From Arenicola marina (lineage: Eukaryota; Annelida; Polychaeta; Arenicolidae), in the NCBI GenBank assembly GCA_964019135.1, contig OZ025257.1, positions 10,939,971-11,003,970 on the forward strand: DNA of 64,000 bases, given 5' to 3'. The position numbers and the translations under genes were made by a program. This document shows, one piece after another, positions 11,079 to 25,194 of this stretch. The notes below the pieces were generated by a model. That model made no database searches. It saw nothing but the letters and a program-made list of their open reading frames with translations, and was not told the DNA's origin. Position 1 is the first letter of the stretch. Every line of letters begins with the position of its first letter.

Positions 11079-13412
11079 TCACATCATTACCGGTACTTGA
11101 AATGTGACTTTTCGTTCCACGTTGACCAGCGCATGAGTGATTAATGGTAATCGTATTAATACATATTCTCTCACCGCAAAACATTCAAGGATACATTTGG
11201 CGGTCTTGGCTGCCTGCAGTGTCATCTCTTCAGATGTCCATGGCTCCACATATTCCTTATTTCGGCAGGGTTGGGGACGCTTTTGTACGCAAGGTTGGCA
11301 GTAACACGACAAGTTCCGTGTTTAGAGATTCAGGGCACACAACCTGTGCTCTGGACAACATGCAACTTTCGAGTACCGCTTAGCGTCTTGATTTCAATGC
11401 GTTCATGGTTGACATCCTTGCAGTCTACATACACAAAGTCCCTCTGACTGATGTATGATGGCTTGCCTGCTTTAACGATTTCTTTGCGTGGATGTGCTAC
11501 ATTTGATTGGCTAAACCCAAGCAGATCTGTTTCATTAGCAATGATGTGGCGGCCCATAACGTGACGATAAGCCATGTTTTTCACAACTGCACCCAAACCG
11601 TCACATACATTTTTCCCACGAGATGTGACAGAAATTACGAGTGGTGGGCACTGATGCCTTGCTCAAGTCATGGAAGGAATGCTTTCCTTTAAACTGAACT
11701 GCACAGCCGTCTGTCCATTGGTGGATTGAGATAATATCTACACCCTTATCTTTAAGCTGTCCCGTGGCAGCCAACTCGAATTCTTTAACCAAACTGGCAT
11801 CATGCGGCATGTCATTGCTGATTCCTATGATGGCGTCTTGTTATCCTGGTTCTTGTAATAAAACATCATGGGGTGGATGGTCACTTGTACAGGATCAAAG
11901 AAGGCAGTTTGTACCTCATTCTGGTAAAAGACTAGTTTTCAGCGAAATCCATTACTACCATAATGTCTGATTTGGTAACGTATGACTCTGTGCAAAGAGT
12001 GAGCTGGTGGTGTTGCCATTCAGCCTTTTTGTCCCCGTCAGCCACCGGAAGGGTTACATATCCTCATTTTGAAAATGACACTTCCTCCTCTTTGTATTTG
12101 AGCAGATCATCCTTCAAGATACAACTAAGTTTGTGAGCATTACATTTGTCGCATTCACGACGCAGGCACACAGCCATAGGTTTCCCGCCATAAGGACATA
12201 GAGTGAGATCAACCAAATCCTTCTTGCATTTCACGGTCATCAGTATATCAGATTTGGAAACCTTCATCAAAGCTTCAAGCTTTAGTGATATATTGCAGCA
12301 GATTTGACAGAGGCATGTCCTCATTCTGCACACCTGCTTGGGCTTCAACTGTTTGAAAGCAGTGAAATGGATCCTATTGTTGGCATACTCTTGCTGAAAC
12401 CTGCGATATGCCTCATGTAGGGTCATTGTCATGACATACTTGGGAGTTACTGTGGTGTTACCAGATGAATCTTTCCTCTTGTAAACCTGTCTCTTACAGG
12501 GTAATTCTCTGGTTAAAAACTACACAGTCTCCCTGGGTACTCAACATTTTGCATAGTCTCCCTGGGTAGTCTGTCTTTGCACCATTCCTCTCTGATTCTG
12601 CGATGTCGCATGTGCAGGAGGTTTGTCAGCTGATGTTTTATCTTATATTTCTTGCTTATCCCTCATTGCTGCCTGATATATGGTCGCTCGTGCCTTTGTG
12701 AGGTTCTGTTTCTCTGCTTGGGACTTGTCTGAGTTCAGAGCTGCTTTAGATTCAGATAGAGAACTGTCCAAAGACTGCAATTATATGGCCTCAGACATTA
12801 TCAACTTCTGTTTACTGATTTAGAGATGAGTAATCCTTGATCTACCAAAAGGATGAGTCCTGGGTGATTTAGACAATTTCGTCTAAATGATGTAGGCCCT
12901 CTTTGATGGGGTTGAGAGAAAGCTCTGTTTGACTTCCTGTACCCGCCTGTTCTCACTCCATCTTGAAGAAAAGGGGGTACGTCCGTATTGGTCTACCTGT
13001 GGCTGTCCTGTTAGTTTGATCTCCATTTTTCAGTTCGCATGACAGAAATCTTCTTATTTCGCTTGAGCAGATCTTGATTTCTCTTGATTTTATGTTTAAG
13101 TGTTTTACATTGTTTCTCTCTTTCTTTATCTCCTCCTTGTTGTCGTTTCCTTTTATGTCGGTATTGCTGTTTCGCTACCCGTTTCTTCTCCCTGTCAGCC
13201 TTTAGAAGCCGGTGGTCCGTAAGCAGCTTTTGTCTCTTACGGGCTCGTTCTTGTTTTTTTCGTTCTCGATCTTTGGCTTTTGCTGCCTTATATCTGTCGC
13301 TATCCTCTTTTACGTTCTTGCGATATCTCCTGATTTGTGCTGTCTTTTTATTAACAGGTGTCTCAGCAACCCCTCTTTGGGGATCAGGTGGTCTTTCAGT
13401 TCTAGTTCTCAT
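11079..13412 (-). pseudogene. Degenerate transposase-like gene (unit 3)
   Basis: Same layout as in unit 1: basic N-terminal piece 13412-13011, Cys-rich piece 12432-12064 (cut short by a stop where unit 1 reads on), WTDGC piece 11810-11601, then 11596-11330 and 11312-11079. Frames change between pieces, so it is not expressed as one protein. Confidence 0.6.
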
Positions 13413-14315
13413 GTTCAGATCTGCAGAGGTCCGCGATCAGGTGTTACAATGAAGCATGAAAGATGGATAGCAGAGAAAAATTCACGCGGGCGATCGGTTG
13501 CTATGACGCGTCGTAATTCAATCAATTAACGACCAGTCGACAGTTCCCTACAAGCTGGCAATCGGTTGCCCTGGCATCGTCATAATTCAATCAAAAGACA
13601 AGAGCTCATCAGTTCCATAAAATAAACATAAAATAAATAATCGAAATGGATGGTTTATATGACCAGCACACGAGGCTCACCTATACTGTTTACTAAAGTA
13701 AATACATGCTTTAAAGTATTGGCTACATATTTGTTATTTTTAACCTCTTATACACAATTTTTTTTATTGTTTAAAAATGTGCCTGTAACTTTACGCAATC
13801 TAAATTATTTAAAGGCGTTGATAAAACTTCAAGATTACTCATACAGAAATATTTTCATTATACTGTTCTTGTATATGTGAATGGAAATGTGTTTAGGTTC
13901 TTAGAGTATCAAAAGACATTTACTATGAGCAATAAATAACAGGTCATGTTGTGCAGCCACTTTATTTGGACGAACTAGTGCATCTGTGGGAAAGTATGGC
14001 TTTCTTATACAGTACATCGTCAAAATTAGGGCTTCAAGGCCGCTTTTGGCAGTTTTAAATCTGATAACATATCATGCAGTTAATATTCACACAGTCAGAT
14101 AATGTGTCCAGGGCATTTGTCCAAAAAACTTTGAAAATAGGTGTAGGTGGCAAATTGCTGCATGAGTAGCTTTAACAAACTCATGTTTTTTTAGTAATTA
14201 TGGGCAAGCTTTTAATCATTAAAGATGAGCCTGATGTCACTTGTGACCAGCCAATTCAAATATGTTGTGTATTTATATTAAAATATATACCAACATTGTA
14301 AATCTTATGATCCAA

Positions 14316-14652
14316 TGTAGTGTCCGTAGCCCGTTGTACGCACCAAACCTAAGCCTGTCAAGACATGCCATAAAATAATCCATGCACAATAAACCTAATA
14401 TATTGAAAATATGTATATGCATATATTTTTTTTTTTTACTTAAGTGAGTCAAATGGCTTTAATAAGTATTACAAAGTACATCATCAGTTATATATAGCCG
14501 TATTTTTTTCTTATTTATGGATTAATTGGTGCCTAAACTGCAGTAAAGTAGGCATGCCTCAATGGCAGCAGCCCTTATGTATAAACAATGTCGGGTTTAT
14601 AAAGGAATGTTCTCAATCACTACAATGGGTGCGAGGGGCTACGGACACTACA
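14316..14652. mobile_element. MITE-like element (unit 3)
   Basis: Same 337-bp length and the same 17-bp perfect inverted repeats as in unit 1; carried along by the unit duplication and not an independent insertion. Confidence 0.55.
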
Positions 14653-15273
14653 TTCGCTCTTTGGCTCCTTCTATAGAACTCAGTTTGCTTAATATCTATA
14701 TTATATTTTCTATTATATATTGACATGTAATGATATAATTGTGAAGCTTAAGCGTCTCAGGTAAGTATACCAGCTGGGGGACTACGGACACTACAGATTT
14801 TTACACAAATTTACATATCCTCTAACAATTAGAGAGTAGCTAAAATCAACTCCGAGACATGTTAAAGTTTTTTAATTTATCATTATACGTTTTTTAATTT
14901 ATCACTATAACTATAATAAGAAAGATAAGGAAGCATATGAAAGTATGTTGTCTTATGAATAAATGCATCTGAAATCAAATTTTGTCAACATTTTAAAATG
15001 CATAACAAATGTACCCTTATAGGTATTCAACAATAAAATGATCACTGCTTTAGTTATTTTAAATCCGTAAAATCTTGTGAAAAATCCCGAAGTTTTTTAC
15101 ATATAAAACAGTAAATACTTAATTTTAGCCCAATCATTTTTTGGAGACCAGTGTCCTGAGCTATATCTTTATCAGAGAGTAAGTAACTTCTGAAATATTG
15201 ACAAAACTTATAACAGGGTACATGTATAACATTGTTATATTTTAGATGTACGCTTTATTGTGTTTTTGCCAAG

Positions 15274-16137
15274 GTCGTATGCTGGTAGATGGCAGTTTAT
15301 GTATTGAGATGCTAACGAAGTCAGGCTGGACCCCTGCTTACGACGTTGAGGTGAGTGATGTCAGCATGAGTAACTCTTTTAGGTATGTACGGGGGAGGGG
15401 GCGGGGTAGGTACGGGGGAGGGGGGGGGGTGCAATGGGGAGCATGGCGGGGTAGTGCGGGGGAGGGGGCAGGGTAGGTACGGGGAGGGGACGGTGTAGGT
15501 ACGGGGGAGAGGGTAGGGTAGTTACGGATGAAGGAGGCGAGGTAGGTATGGGGGAGGGGGCGGGGTGGGTACGGGTGAGGGGGTGGGGTAGGTACGGGTG
15601 AGAGGGGCGGGTCAGGTATGGGGGAGGGGGAGGGGCGGGGTAGCTACGGGTGAGGGGGCGGGGTGGGTACGGGTGAGGGTGGCGGGGTATATAGGTAAGG
15701 GGGAGGGGGAGGGGCGAGGTAGGTACAGCTGGAATGCGCTATCACGTTTCGGGATAACCCCTTAGCCTTGATAGTGTTACTGAAAAATCATTTATCGCTA
15801 GTCTGGGCATTCCATTTAAAACATGACCCCAAATCAGACACAAATTATCTGCTCGACAAACATTTCGTTTACTATTGAACATTTTCTTGATGCCGTCGTT
15901 GTCGAACTCCCTTTACCTTACATTGAGTAAGTTTGTTATGAGCAAATAGGGTTGTTCGTTTATCTTCTGGATGTTTGTCCACCACAGAGCATCCTGGTGC
16001 AGATCCGGGCAGAGATAATGAGCGATGCCTGGGCGTCCCTGGACTTAGCTAAAATTGACGGGGTGTACCATAAGCAATACGCACACACGACCTTCAACGA
16101 AATAGTGACGCGCTACGGGTGGAATAAGCCGTGGTAA
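15274..16137 (+). CDS. UBE2Q-like ubiquitin-conjugating enzyme, last two exons (unit 3)
   Basis: Exons 15274-15350 and 15988-16137 encode the same residues as the unit-2 pair and keep the acceptors, the GTGAGT donor and the stop codon. The coding identity to units 2 and 4 is no higher than that of the surrounding intron, so no selective constraint can be claimed. No upstream E2 exons occur within the unit. Confidence 0.65.
15382..15725. repeat. G-rich intron minisatellite (unit 3)
   Basis: Same array; near-identical length to unit 1 with a few substitutions. Confidence 0.8.
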
Positions 16138-17406
16138 CGAGTTTTTATTACAACGCGTTCGACGTTTGTGTCGACTGCCAGACATAGATGAGGGAATGTT
16201 ACGGATGGAGCGTATATCCATGTCGACAAAATGTCGAATGGTAGTCGTAACTTGATTAAATTGTTGAAATGATGGAGCAGGATTAAATTTCACGGTTTCA
16301 AACAAATCTAAAATTACAAAGAAAACAAGATGACCATGAGGAACATTCTCTGGGAGTGTGATAAGTTATAATTAAGCTAATTTATTTACATTTCTCGTCT
16401 AATAATATATTCAAGATTTTTTTTCGTCTTATTATTTAATATTTGAGATCAATGTAAAATGGCCCAGATCCATATTCCATTATACAACATGAATTGACAT
16501 GGTGTGTTTGTTCTCACAGAGTTACAATGTACCGAGTCACTGTGATAGTTAAATAAGTTGTCTATCAAAGGAGCGTGTGCTACAATGGAAGGCTTCTTAA
16601 CTTGTGTGAATATATGATTATATAGATGATTGTGTGCGAAGTTGTCCATGATATCCATGTATCCCAGAGTCTGCTTTACATTGCGCGTGGTATTTAGGAC
16701 AGAACGAATCTTGCTTATACACAAATATCATCTTCATCTTTTGGTGAGTGGAACACCTCCGTACGTACCTCTAACAGTACGTCTAACTTAGAGTGATAAA
16801 CAAGATTAAAAATCATGCTAAACATCCTGGTTCGAAAGCGCTGTGGCATATTACTAATTTCGTACTTACAGAAAAGAAATCTAATGCATATATTCAAAGC
16901 AATTTCTTACTTACAAAAAAGAAATCTAATGCATATATTCAACGCAATCTTATTATATTTGTTTAAATCTCTTTTTATCTATTTATGGTTTACGTCCACC
17001 ACAGCAGTGTAGTCCCGGCATGTCTCTAGCTTTTGCAGAGTGACGCTGTGATAGGGATAGTGTCTATGGCTAAATTATCTGGTGGGTTATAGACAGTAAC
17101 CTTTGAAAAGTCGCGTTCATTTCTTGATCTCTGTTTCGTACGTTTCAAACTGGTATACGACATAGCTGTTTAACACAGTAGCGATAATGCATCCAGAAGA
17201 TGATAGCTGTTCTCGTAGATTTAGACAGCTTTATAACCTAGTTTTGCGGTTAAATCAGTTTCGGTTTCATTCCTAGGCGTAACTATTGTTAATTAATGTA
17301 TAACAGATAGAAGGCTCGTTCACATTGGCAAATGAAACAGATTTGGTGTGTAAGAGATGTGTTCGATACGTTCATTAACATGAATCATTGCCTTGTTTGT
17401 AAAAAA

Positions 17407-17904
17407 ATCACGTCCGTGTCTGATCATGGATTCCATGCGTTGTTTTTGATATCCATTGTTCCATGATTGTGATCACAATGCAAGATGACAGTATTCTGCT
17501 CGATGAGAGTATACTGCAAGCTGACAGTATTCTGCTCGATGACAGTATACTGCAAGATGACAGTATTCTGCTCGATGACTATAATGTGCGATCACAGTAA
17601 ACTGTGATGACAATAAACTGTAAGGACATTGAACTACGTACGATGACAGTAAACTGTAAGGACAGTAAACTGTAAACATGTAAGGTGATGATAGTAAAGT
17701 GTAAGGACAGCAAACTACATACGATAATAGTAAACTACGTGCGAGGACCGTAAACTGTAAAGACAGTAAACTATGTGATATGACAGTAAACTACGTGCGA
17801 TGAAAATAAACTATGTAAGAGATCTACACCGCCCAAGAACTGGTCATATATGAACGGCACGAGGACGTTATGATATTCACGGCGGCCAATGTTTGTGATG
17901 AGCA
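17407..17904. repeat. Unit tail minisatellite (unit 3)
   Basis: Same structure; single-base differences such as GTAAAGTG in place of GTAAACTG near 17,698. Confidence 0.75.
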
Positions 17905-18021
17905 CGTTGTGAGTACGTTCTGATACACAACACTGGGGGGTGGGGGGGGGGGGTCAAATATGCAGTTAAGGCAGACAATAAAAGGAAAATCAATGAGAAG
18001 CAAAATATTCTTACCTCATAA

Positions 18022-20359
18022 TCACATCATTACCGGTACTTGAAATGTGACTTTTCGTTCCACGTTGACCAGCGCATGAGTGATTAATGGTAATCGTATT
18101 AATACATATTCTCTCACCGCAAAACATTCAAGGATACATTTGGCGGTCTTGGCTGCCTGCAGTGTCATCTCTTCAGATGTCCATGGCTCCACATATTCCT
18201 TATTTCGGCAGGGTTGGGGACGCTTTTGTACGCAAGGTTGGCAGTAACACGACAAGTTCCGTGTTTAGAGATTCAGGGCACACAACCTGTGCTCTGGACA
18301 ACATGCAACTTTCGAGTACCGCTTAGCGTCTTGATTTCAATGCGTTCATGGTTGACATCCTTGCAGTCTACATACACAAAGTCCCTCTGACTGATGTATG
18401 ATGGCTTGCCTGCTTTAACGATTTCTTTGCGTGGATGTGCTACATTTGATTGGCTAAACCCAAGCAGATCTGTTTCATTAGCAATGATGTGGCGGCCCAT
18501 AACGTGACGATAAGCCATGTTTTTCACAACTGCACCCAAACCGTCACATACATTTTTCCCACGAGATGTGACAGAAATTACGAGTGGTGGGCACTGATGC
18601 CTTGCTCAAGTCATGGAAGGAATGCTTTCCTTTAAACTGAACTACACAGCCGTCTGTCCATTGGTGGATTGAGATAATATCTACACCCTTATCTTTAAGC
18701 TGTCCCGTGGCAGCCAACTCGAATTCTTTAACCAAACTGGCATCATGCTGCATGTCATTGCTGATTCCTATGATGGCGTCTTGTTATCCTGGTTCTTGTA
18801 ATAAAACATCATGGGGTGGATGGTCACTTGTACAGGATCAAAGAAGGCAGTTTGTACCTCATTCTGGTAAAAGACTAGTTTTCAGCGAAATCCATTACTA
18901 CCATAATGTCTGATTTGGTAACGTATGACTCTGTGCAAAGAGTGAGCTGGTGGTGTTGCCATTCAGCCTTTTTGTCCCCGTCAGCCACCGGAAGGGTTAC
19001 ATATCCCCATTTTGAAAATGACACTTCCTCCTCTTTGTATTTGAGCAGATCATCCTTCAAGATACAACTAAGTTTATGAGCATTACATTTGTCGCATTCA
19101 CGACGCAGGCACATAGCCATAGGTTTCTCGTCATAAGGACATAGAGTGAGATCAACCAAATCCTTCTTGCATTTCACGGTCATCAGTATATCAGATTTGG
19201 AAACCTTCATCAAAGCTTCAAGCTTCAGTGATATATTGCAGCAGATTTGACAGAGGCATGTCCTCATTCTGCACACCTGCTTGGACTTCAACTGTTTGAA
19301 AGCAGTGAAATGGATCCTATTGTTGGCATACTCTTGCTGAAACCTGCGATATGCCTCATGTAGGGTCATTGTCATGACATACTTGGGAGTTACTGTGGTG
19401 TTACCAGATGAATCTTTCCTCTTGTAAACCTGTCTCTTACAGGGTAATTCTCTGGTTAAAAACTACACAGTCTCCCTGGGTACTCAACATTTTGCATAGT
19501 CTCCCTGGGTAGTCTGTCTTTGCACCATTCCTCTCTGATTCTGCGATGTCGCATGTGCAGGAGGTTTGTCAGCTGATGTTTTATCTTATATTTCTTGCTT
19601 ATCCCTCATTGCTGCCTGATATATGGTCGCTCGTGCCTTTGTGAGGTTCTGTTTCTCTGCTTGGGACTTGTCTGAGTTCAGAGCTGTTTTAGATTCAGAT
19701 AGAGAACTGTCCAAAGACTGCAATTATATGGCCTCAGACATTATCAACTTCTGTTTACTGATTTAGAGATGAGTAATCCTTGATCTACCAAAAGGATGAG
19801 TCCTGGGTGATTTAGACAATTTCGTAATGATGTAGGCCCTCTTTGATGGGGTTGAGAGAAGGCTCTGTTTGACTTCCTGTACCCGCCTGTTCTCACTCCA
19901 TCTTGAAGAAAAGGGGGTACGTCCGTATTGGTCTACCTGTGGCTGTCCTGTTAGTTTGATCTTCATTCTCCATTTTTCAGTGCGCATGACAGAAATCTTC
20001 TTATTTCGCTTGAGCAGATCTTGATTTCTCTTGATTTTATGTTTAAGTGTTTTACATTGTTTTTCTCTTTCTTTATCTCCTCCTTGTTGTCGTTTTCTTT
20101 TATGTCGGTATTGCTGTTTCGCTACCCGTTTCTTCTCCCTGTCAGCCTTTAGAAGCCGGTGGTCCGTAAGCAGCTTTTGTCTCTTACGGGCTCGTTCTTG
20201 TTTTTTTCGTTCTCGATGTTTGGCTTTTGCTGCCTTATATCTGTCGCTATCCTCTTTTACGTTCTTGCGATATCTCCTGATTTGTGCTGTCGTTTTATTA
20301 ACAGGTGTCTCAGCAACCCCTCTTTGGGGATCAGGTGGTCTTTCAGTTCTAGTTCTCAT
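18022..20359 (-). pseudogene. Degenerate transposase-like gene (unit 4)
   Basis: The basic N-terminal frame is longer here (198 residues, 20359-19763) because 7 bases present near 19,970 are absent from units 1 and 3. The continuation is probably the more ancestral state. The remaining pieces (19375-18875, 18753-18544, 18539-18273, 18255-18022) match unit 1 and are separated by frameshifts. Confidence 0.6.
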
Positions 20360-21269
20360 GTTCAGATCTGCAGAGGTCCGCGATCAGGTGTTACAATGAA
20401 GCCTGAAAGATGGATAGCAGACGGAAAAAAATTCACGCGGGCGATCGGTTGATATGACGCGTCACAAATTCAATCAATTAACGACCAGTCGACATTTCCC
20501 TACAAGCTGGCAATCGGTTGCCCTGGCATCGTCATAATTCAATCAAAAGACAAGAGCTCATTAGTTCCATAAAATAAACATAAAATAAATAATCGAAATG
20601 GATGGTTTATATGACCAGCACACGAGGCTCACCTATACTGTTTACTAAAGTAAATACATGCTTTAAAGTATTGGCTACATATTTGTTATTTTTAACCTCT
20701 TATACACAATTTGTTTTTTATTGTTTAAAAATGTGCCTGTAACTTTACGCAATCTAAATTATTTAAAGGCGTTGATAAAACTTCAAGATTACTCATACAG
20801 AAATATTTTCATTATACTGTTCTTGTATATGTGAATGGAAATGTGTTTAGGTTCTTAGAGTATCAAAAGACATTTACTATGAGCAATAAATAATAGAGCA
20901 TGTTGTGCAGCCACTTTATTTGGACGAACTAGTGCATCTGTGGGAAAGTATGGCTTTCTTATACAGTACATCGTCAAAATTAGGGCTTCAAGGCCGCTTT
21001 TGGCAGTTTTAAATCTGATAACATATCATGCAGTTAATATTCACACAGTCAGATAATGTGTCCAGGGCATTTGTCCAAAACCTTTTGAAAATAGGTGTAG
21101 GTGGCAAATTGCTGCATGAGTAGCTTTAACAAACTCATGTTTTTTTAGTAATTATGGGCAAGCTTTTAATCATTAAAGATGAGCCTGATGTCACTTGTGA
21201 CCAGCCAATTCAAATATGTTGTGTATTTATATTAAAATATATACCAACATTGTAAATCTTATGATCCAA

Positions 21270-21627
21270 TGTAGTGTCCGTAGCCCATTGTACGCACCAA
21301 ACCTAAGCCTGTCAAGACATGCCATAAAATAATCCATGCACAATAAACCTAATATATTGAAAATATGTATATGCATATATTTTTTTTTTTTACTTAAGTG
21401 AGTCAAATGGCTTTAATAAGTATTATCATAACATTGAAGACTAAAACAAAGTACATCATCAGTTATATATAGCCGTATTTTTTTCTTATTTATGGATTAA
21501 TTGGTGCCTAAACTGCAGTAAAGTAGGCATGCCTCAATGGCAGCAGCCCGTGTGTATAAACAATGTCGGGTTTATAAAGGAATGTTCTCAATCACTACAA
21601 TGGGTGCGAGGTGCTACGGACACTACA
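21270..21627. mobile_element. MITE-like element (unit 4)
   Basis: Same element, 358 bp, with about 20 additional internal bases near 21,425 and one mismatch in the right arm (GTGCTACGG in place of GGGCTACGG). Confidence 0.5.
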
Positions 21628-22369
21628 TTCGCTCTTTGGCTCCTTCTATAGAACTCAGTTTACTTAATATCTATATTATATTTTCTATTATATATTGACA
21701 TGTAATGATATAATTGTGAAGCTTAAGCGTCTCAGGTAAGTATACCAGCTGGGGGACTACGGACACTACAGATTTTTACACAAATTTACATATCCTCTAA
21801 CAATTAGAGAGTAGCTAAAATCAACTCCAAGACATGTTAAAGTTTTTTTATTTATCATTATACGTTTTTTAATTTATCACTATAACTATAATAAGAAAGA
21901 TAAGGAAGCATATGAAAGTATGTTGTCTTATGAATAAATGCATCTGAAATCAAATTTTGTCAACATTTTAAAATGCATAACAAATGTACTCTTATAGGTA
22001 TTCAGCAATAAAATGATCACTGCTTTAGTTATTTTAAATCCGTAAAATTTTGTGAAAAATCCCGAAGTTTTTTACATATAAAACAGTAAATACTTAAATC
22101 TAAATTCCACCCAACATTTCTCTTTTCTGTGTCAAACTTTGGCATTTTATCAAGTGCAACATTGAAATAGCTACAAATACCTAAATGTGGCATCTTTAAA
22201 TTGTGGCAAATTTGCCAATTTTAGCCCAATCATTTTTTGGAGACCAGTGTCCTGAGCTATATCTTTATCAGAGAGTAAGTAACTTCTGAAATATTGACAA
22301 AACTTATAACAGGGTACATGTATAACATTGTTATATTTTAGATGTACGCTTTATTGTGTTTTTGCCAAG

Positions 22370-23312
22370 GTCGTATGCTGGTAGATGGCAGTTTATGTAT
22401 TGAGATGCTAACGAAGTCAGGCTGGACCCCTGCTTACGACGTTGAGGTGAGTGATGTCAGCATGAGTAACTCTTTTAGGTATGTACGGGGGAGGGGGCGG
22501 GGTAGGTACGGGGGAGGGGGGGGGGTGCAATGGGGAGCATGGCGGGGTAGTGCGGGGGAGGGGGCAGGGTAGGTACGGGGAGGGGACGGTGTAGGTACGG
22601 GGGAGAGGGTGGGGTAGTTACGGATGAAGGAGGCGAGGTAGGTATGGGGGAGGGGGCGGGGTGGGTACGGGTGAGGGGGTGGGGTAGGTACGGGTGAGAG
22701 GGGCGGGTCAGGTATGGGGGAGGGGGAGGGGCGGGGTAGCTACGGGTGAGGGGGCGGGGTGGGTACGGGTGAGGGTGGCGGGGTATATAGGTATGGGGGA
22801 GGGGGAGGGGCGGGGTAGCTACGGGTGAGGGGGCGGGGTGGGTACGGGTGAGGGTGGCGGGGTATATAGGTATGGGGGAGGGGGAGGGGCGAGGTAGGTA
22901 CAGCTGGAATGCGCTATCACGTTTCGGGATAACCCCTTAGCCTTGATAGTGTTACTGAAAAATCATTTATCGCTAGTCTGGGCATTCCATTTAAAACATG
23001 ACCCCAAATCAGACACAAATTATCTGCTCGACAAACATTTCGTTTACTATTGAACATTTTCTTGATGCCGTCGTTGTCGAACTCCCTTTACCTTACATTG
23101 AGTAAGTTTGTTATGAGCAAATAGGTTTGTTCGTTTATCTTCTGGATGTTTGTCCACCACAGAGCATCCTGGTGCAGATCCGGGCAGAGATAATGAGCGA
23201 TGCCTGGGCGTCCCTGGACTTAGCTAAAATTGACGGGGTGTACCATAAGCAATACGCACACACGACCTTCAACGAAATAGTGACGCGCTACGGGTGGAAT
23301 AAGCCGTGGTAA
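22370..23312 (+). CDS. UBE2Q-like ubiquitin-conjugating enzyme, last two exons (unit 4)
   Basis: Exons 22370-22446 and 23163-23312 are intact, with the catalytic-Cys motif in the first and the YGWNKPW terminus in the second. The intervening intron is longer than in the other units because of a 79-bp duplication in its G-rich array. Confidence 0.65.
22478..22900. repeat. G-rich intron minisatellite with 79-bp duplication (unit 4)
   Basis: Same array, expanded by one tandem duplication: the block starting GGTATATAGGTATGGGGGAG occurs at 22,782 and again at 22,861. Confidence 0.8.
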
Positions 23313-24577
23313 CGAGTTTTTATTACAACGCGTTCGACGTTTGTGTCGACTGCCAGACATAGATGAGGGAATGTTACGGATGGAGCGTATATCCATGTCG
23401 ACAAAATGTCGAATGGTAGTCGTAACTTGATTAAATTGTTGAAATGATGGAGCAGGATTAAATTTCACGGTTTCAAACAAATCTGAAATTACAAAGAAAA
23501 CAAGATGACCATGAGGAACATTCTCTGGAAGTGTGATAAGTTATAATTAAGCTAATTTATTTACATTTCTCGTCTAATAATATATTCAAGATTTTTTTTC
23601 GTCTTATTATTTAATATTTGAGATCAATGTAAAATATCCCAGATCCATATTCCATTATACAACATGAATTGACATGGTGTGTTTGTTCTCACAGAGTTAC
23701 AATGTACCGAGTCACTGTGATAGTTAAATAAGTTGTCTATCAAAGGAGCGTGTGCTACAATGGAAGGCTTCTTAACTTGTGTGAATATATGATTATATAG
23801 ATGATTGTGTGCGAAGTTGTCCATGATATCCATGTATCCCAGAGTCTGCTTTACATTGCGCGTGGTATTTAGGACAGAACGAATCTTGCTTATACACAAA
23901 TATCATCTTCATCTTTTGGTGAGTGGAACACCTCCGTACCTCTAACAGTACGTCTAACTTAGAGTGATAAACAAGATTAAAAATCATGCTAAACATCCTG
24001 GTTCGAAAGCGCTGTGGCATATTACTAATTTCGTACTTACAGAAAAGAAATCTAATGCATATATTCAAAGCAATTTCTTACTTACAAAAAAGAAATCTAA
24101 TGCATATATTCAACGCAATCTTATTATATTTGTTTAAATCTCTTTTTATCTATTTATGGTTTACGTCCACCACAGCAGTGTAGTCCCGGCATGTCTCTAG
24201 CTTTTGCAGAGTGACGCTGTGATAGGGATAGTGTCTATGGCTAAATTATCTGGTGGGTTATAGACAGTAACCTTTGAAAAGTCGCGTTCATTTCTTGATC
24301 TCTGTTTCGTACGTTTCAAACTGGTATACGACATAGCTGTTTAACACAGTAGCGATAATGCATCCAGAAGATGATAGCTGTTCTCGTAGATTTAGACAGC
24401 TTTATAACCTAGTTTTGCGGTTAAATCAGTTTCGGTTTCATTCCTAGGCGTAACTATTGTTAATTAATGTATAACAGATAGAAGGCTCGTTCACATTGGC
24501 AAATGAAACAGATTTGGTGTGTAAGAGATGTGTTCGATACGTTCATTAACATGAATCATTGCCTTGTTTGTAAAAAA

Positions 24578-25075
24578 ATCACGTCCGTGTCTGATCATGG
24601 ATTCCATGCGTTGTTTTTGATATCCATTGTTTCATGATTGTGATCACAATGCAAGATGACAGTATTCTGCTCGATGAGAGTATACTGCAAGCTGACAGTA
24701 TTCTGCTCGATGACAGTATACTGCAAGATGACAGTATTCTGCTCGATGACTATAATGTGCGATCACAGTAAACTGTGATGACAATAAACTGTAAGGACAT
24801 TGAACTACGTACGATGACAGTAAACTGTAAGGACAGTAAACTGTAAACATGTAAGGTGATGATAGTAAACTGTAAGGACAGCAAACTACATACGATAATA
24901 GTAAACTACGTGCGAGGACCGTAAACTGTAAGGACAGTAAACTATGTGCTATGACAGTAAACTACGTGCGATGAAAATAAACTATGTAAGAGATCTACAC
25001 CGCCCAAGAACTGGTCATATATGAACGGCACGAGGACGTTATGATATTCACGGCGGCCAATGTTTGTGATGAGCA
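24578..25075. repeat. Unit tail minisatellite (unit 4)
   Basis: Same structure as in the other units. Confidence 0.75.
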
Positions 25076-25194
25076 CGTTGTGAGTACGTTCTGATACACA
25101 ACACTGGGGGGTGGGGGGTGGGGGGGTCAAATATGCAGTTAAGGCAGACAATAAAAGGAAAATCAATGAGAAGCAAAATATTCTTACCTCATAA

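Larger units (their letters stand above)
10961..17904. repeat. Array unit 3
   Basis: Full unit close to unit 1. It lacks about 120 bases near 15,121, where the segment containing AAATTCCACCCAACATTTC is missing compared with units 1, 2 and 4. The UBE2Q-type exons are intact. Stretches 13,413-14,315, 14,653-15,270 and 16,138-17,410 are AT-rich without a supported gene. Confidence 0.88.
17905..25075. repeat. Array unit 4
   Basis: Full unit. It differs from units 1 and 3 by a 79-bp duplication in the G-rich intron array, a roughly 20-base insertion inside the inverted-repeat element near 21,425, and 7 additional bases in the transposase-like N-terminal region that keep a longer reading frame open. 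Stretches 20,360-21,269, 21,628-22,340 and 23,313-24,560 hold no supported gene. Confidence 0.88.
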
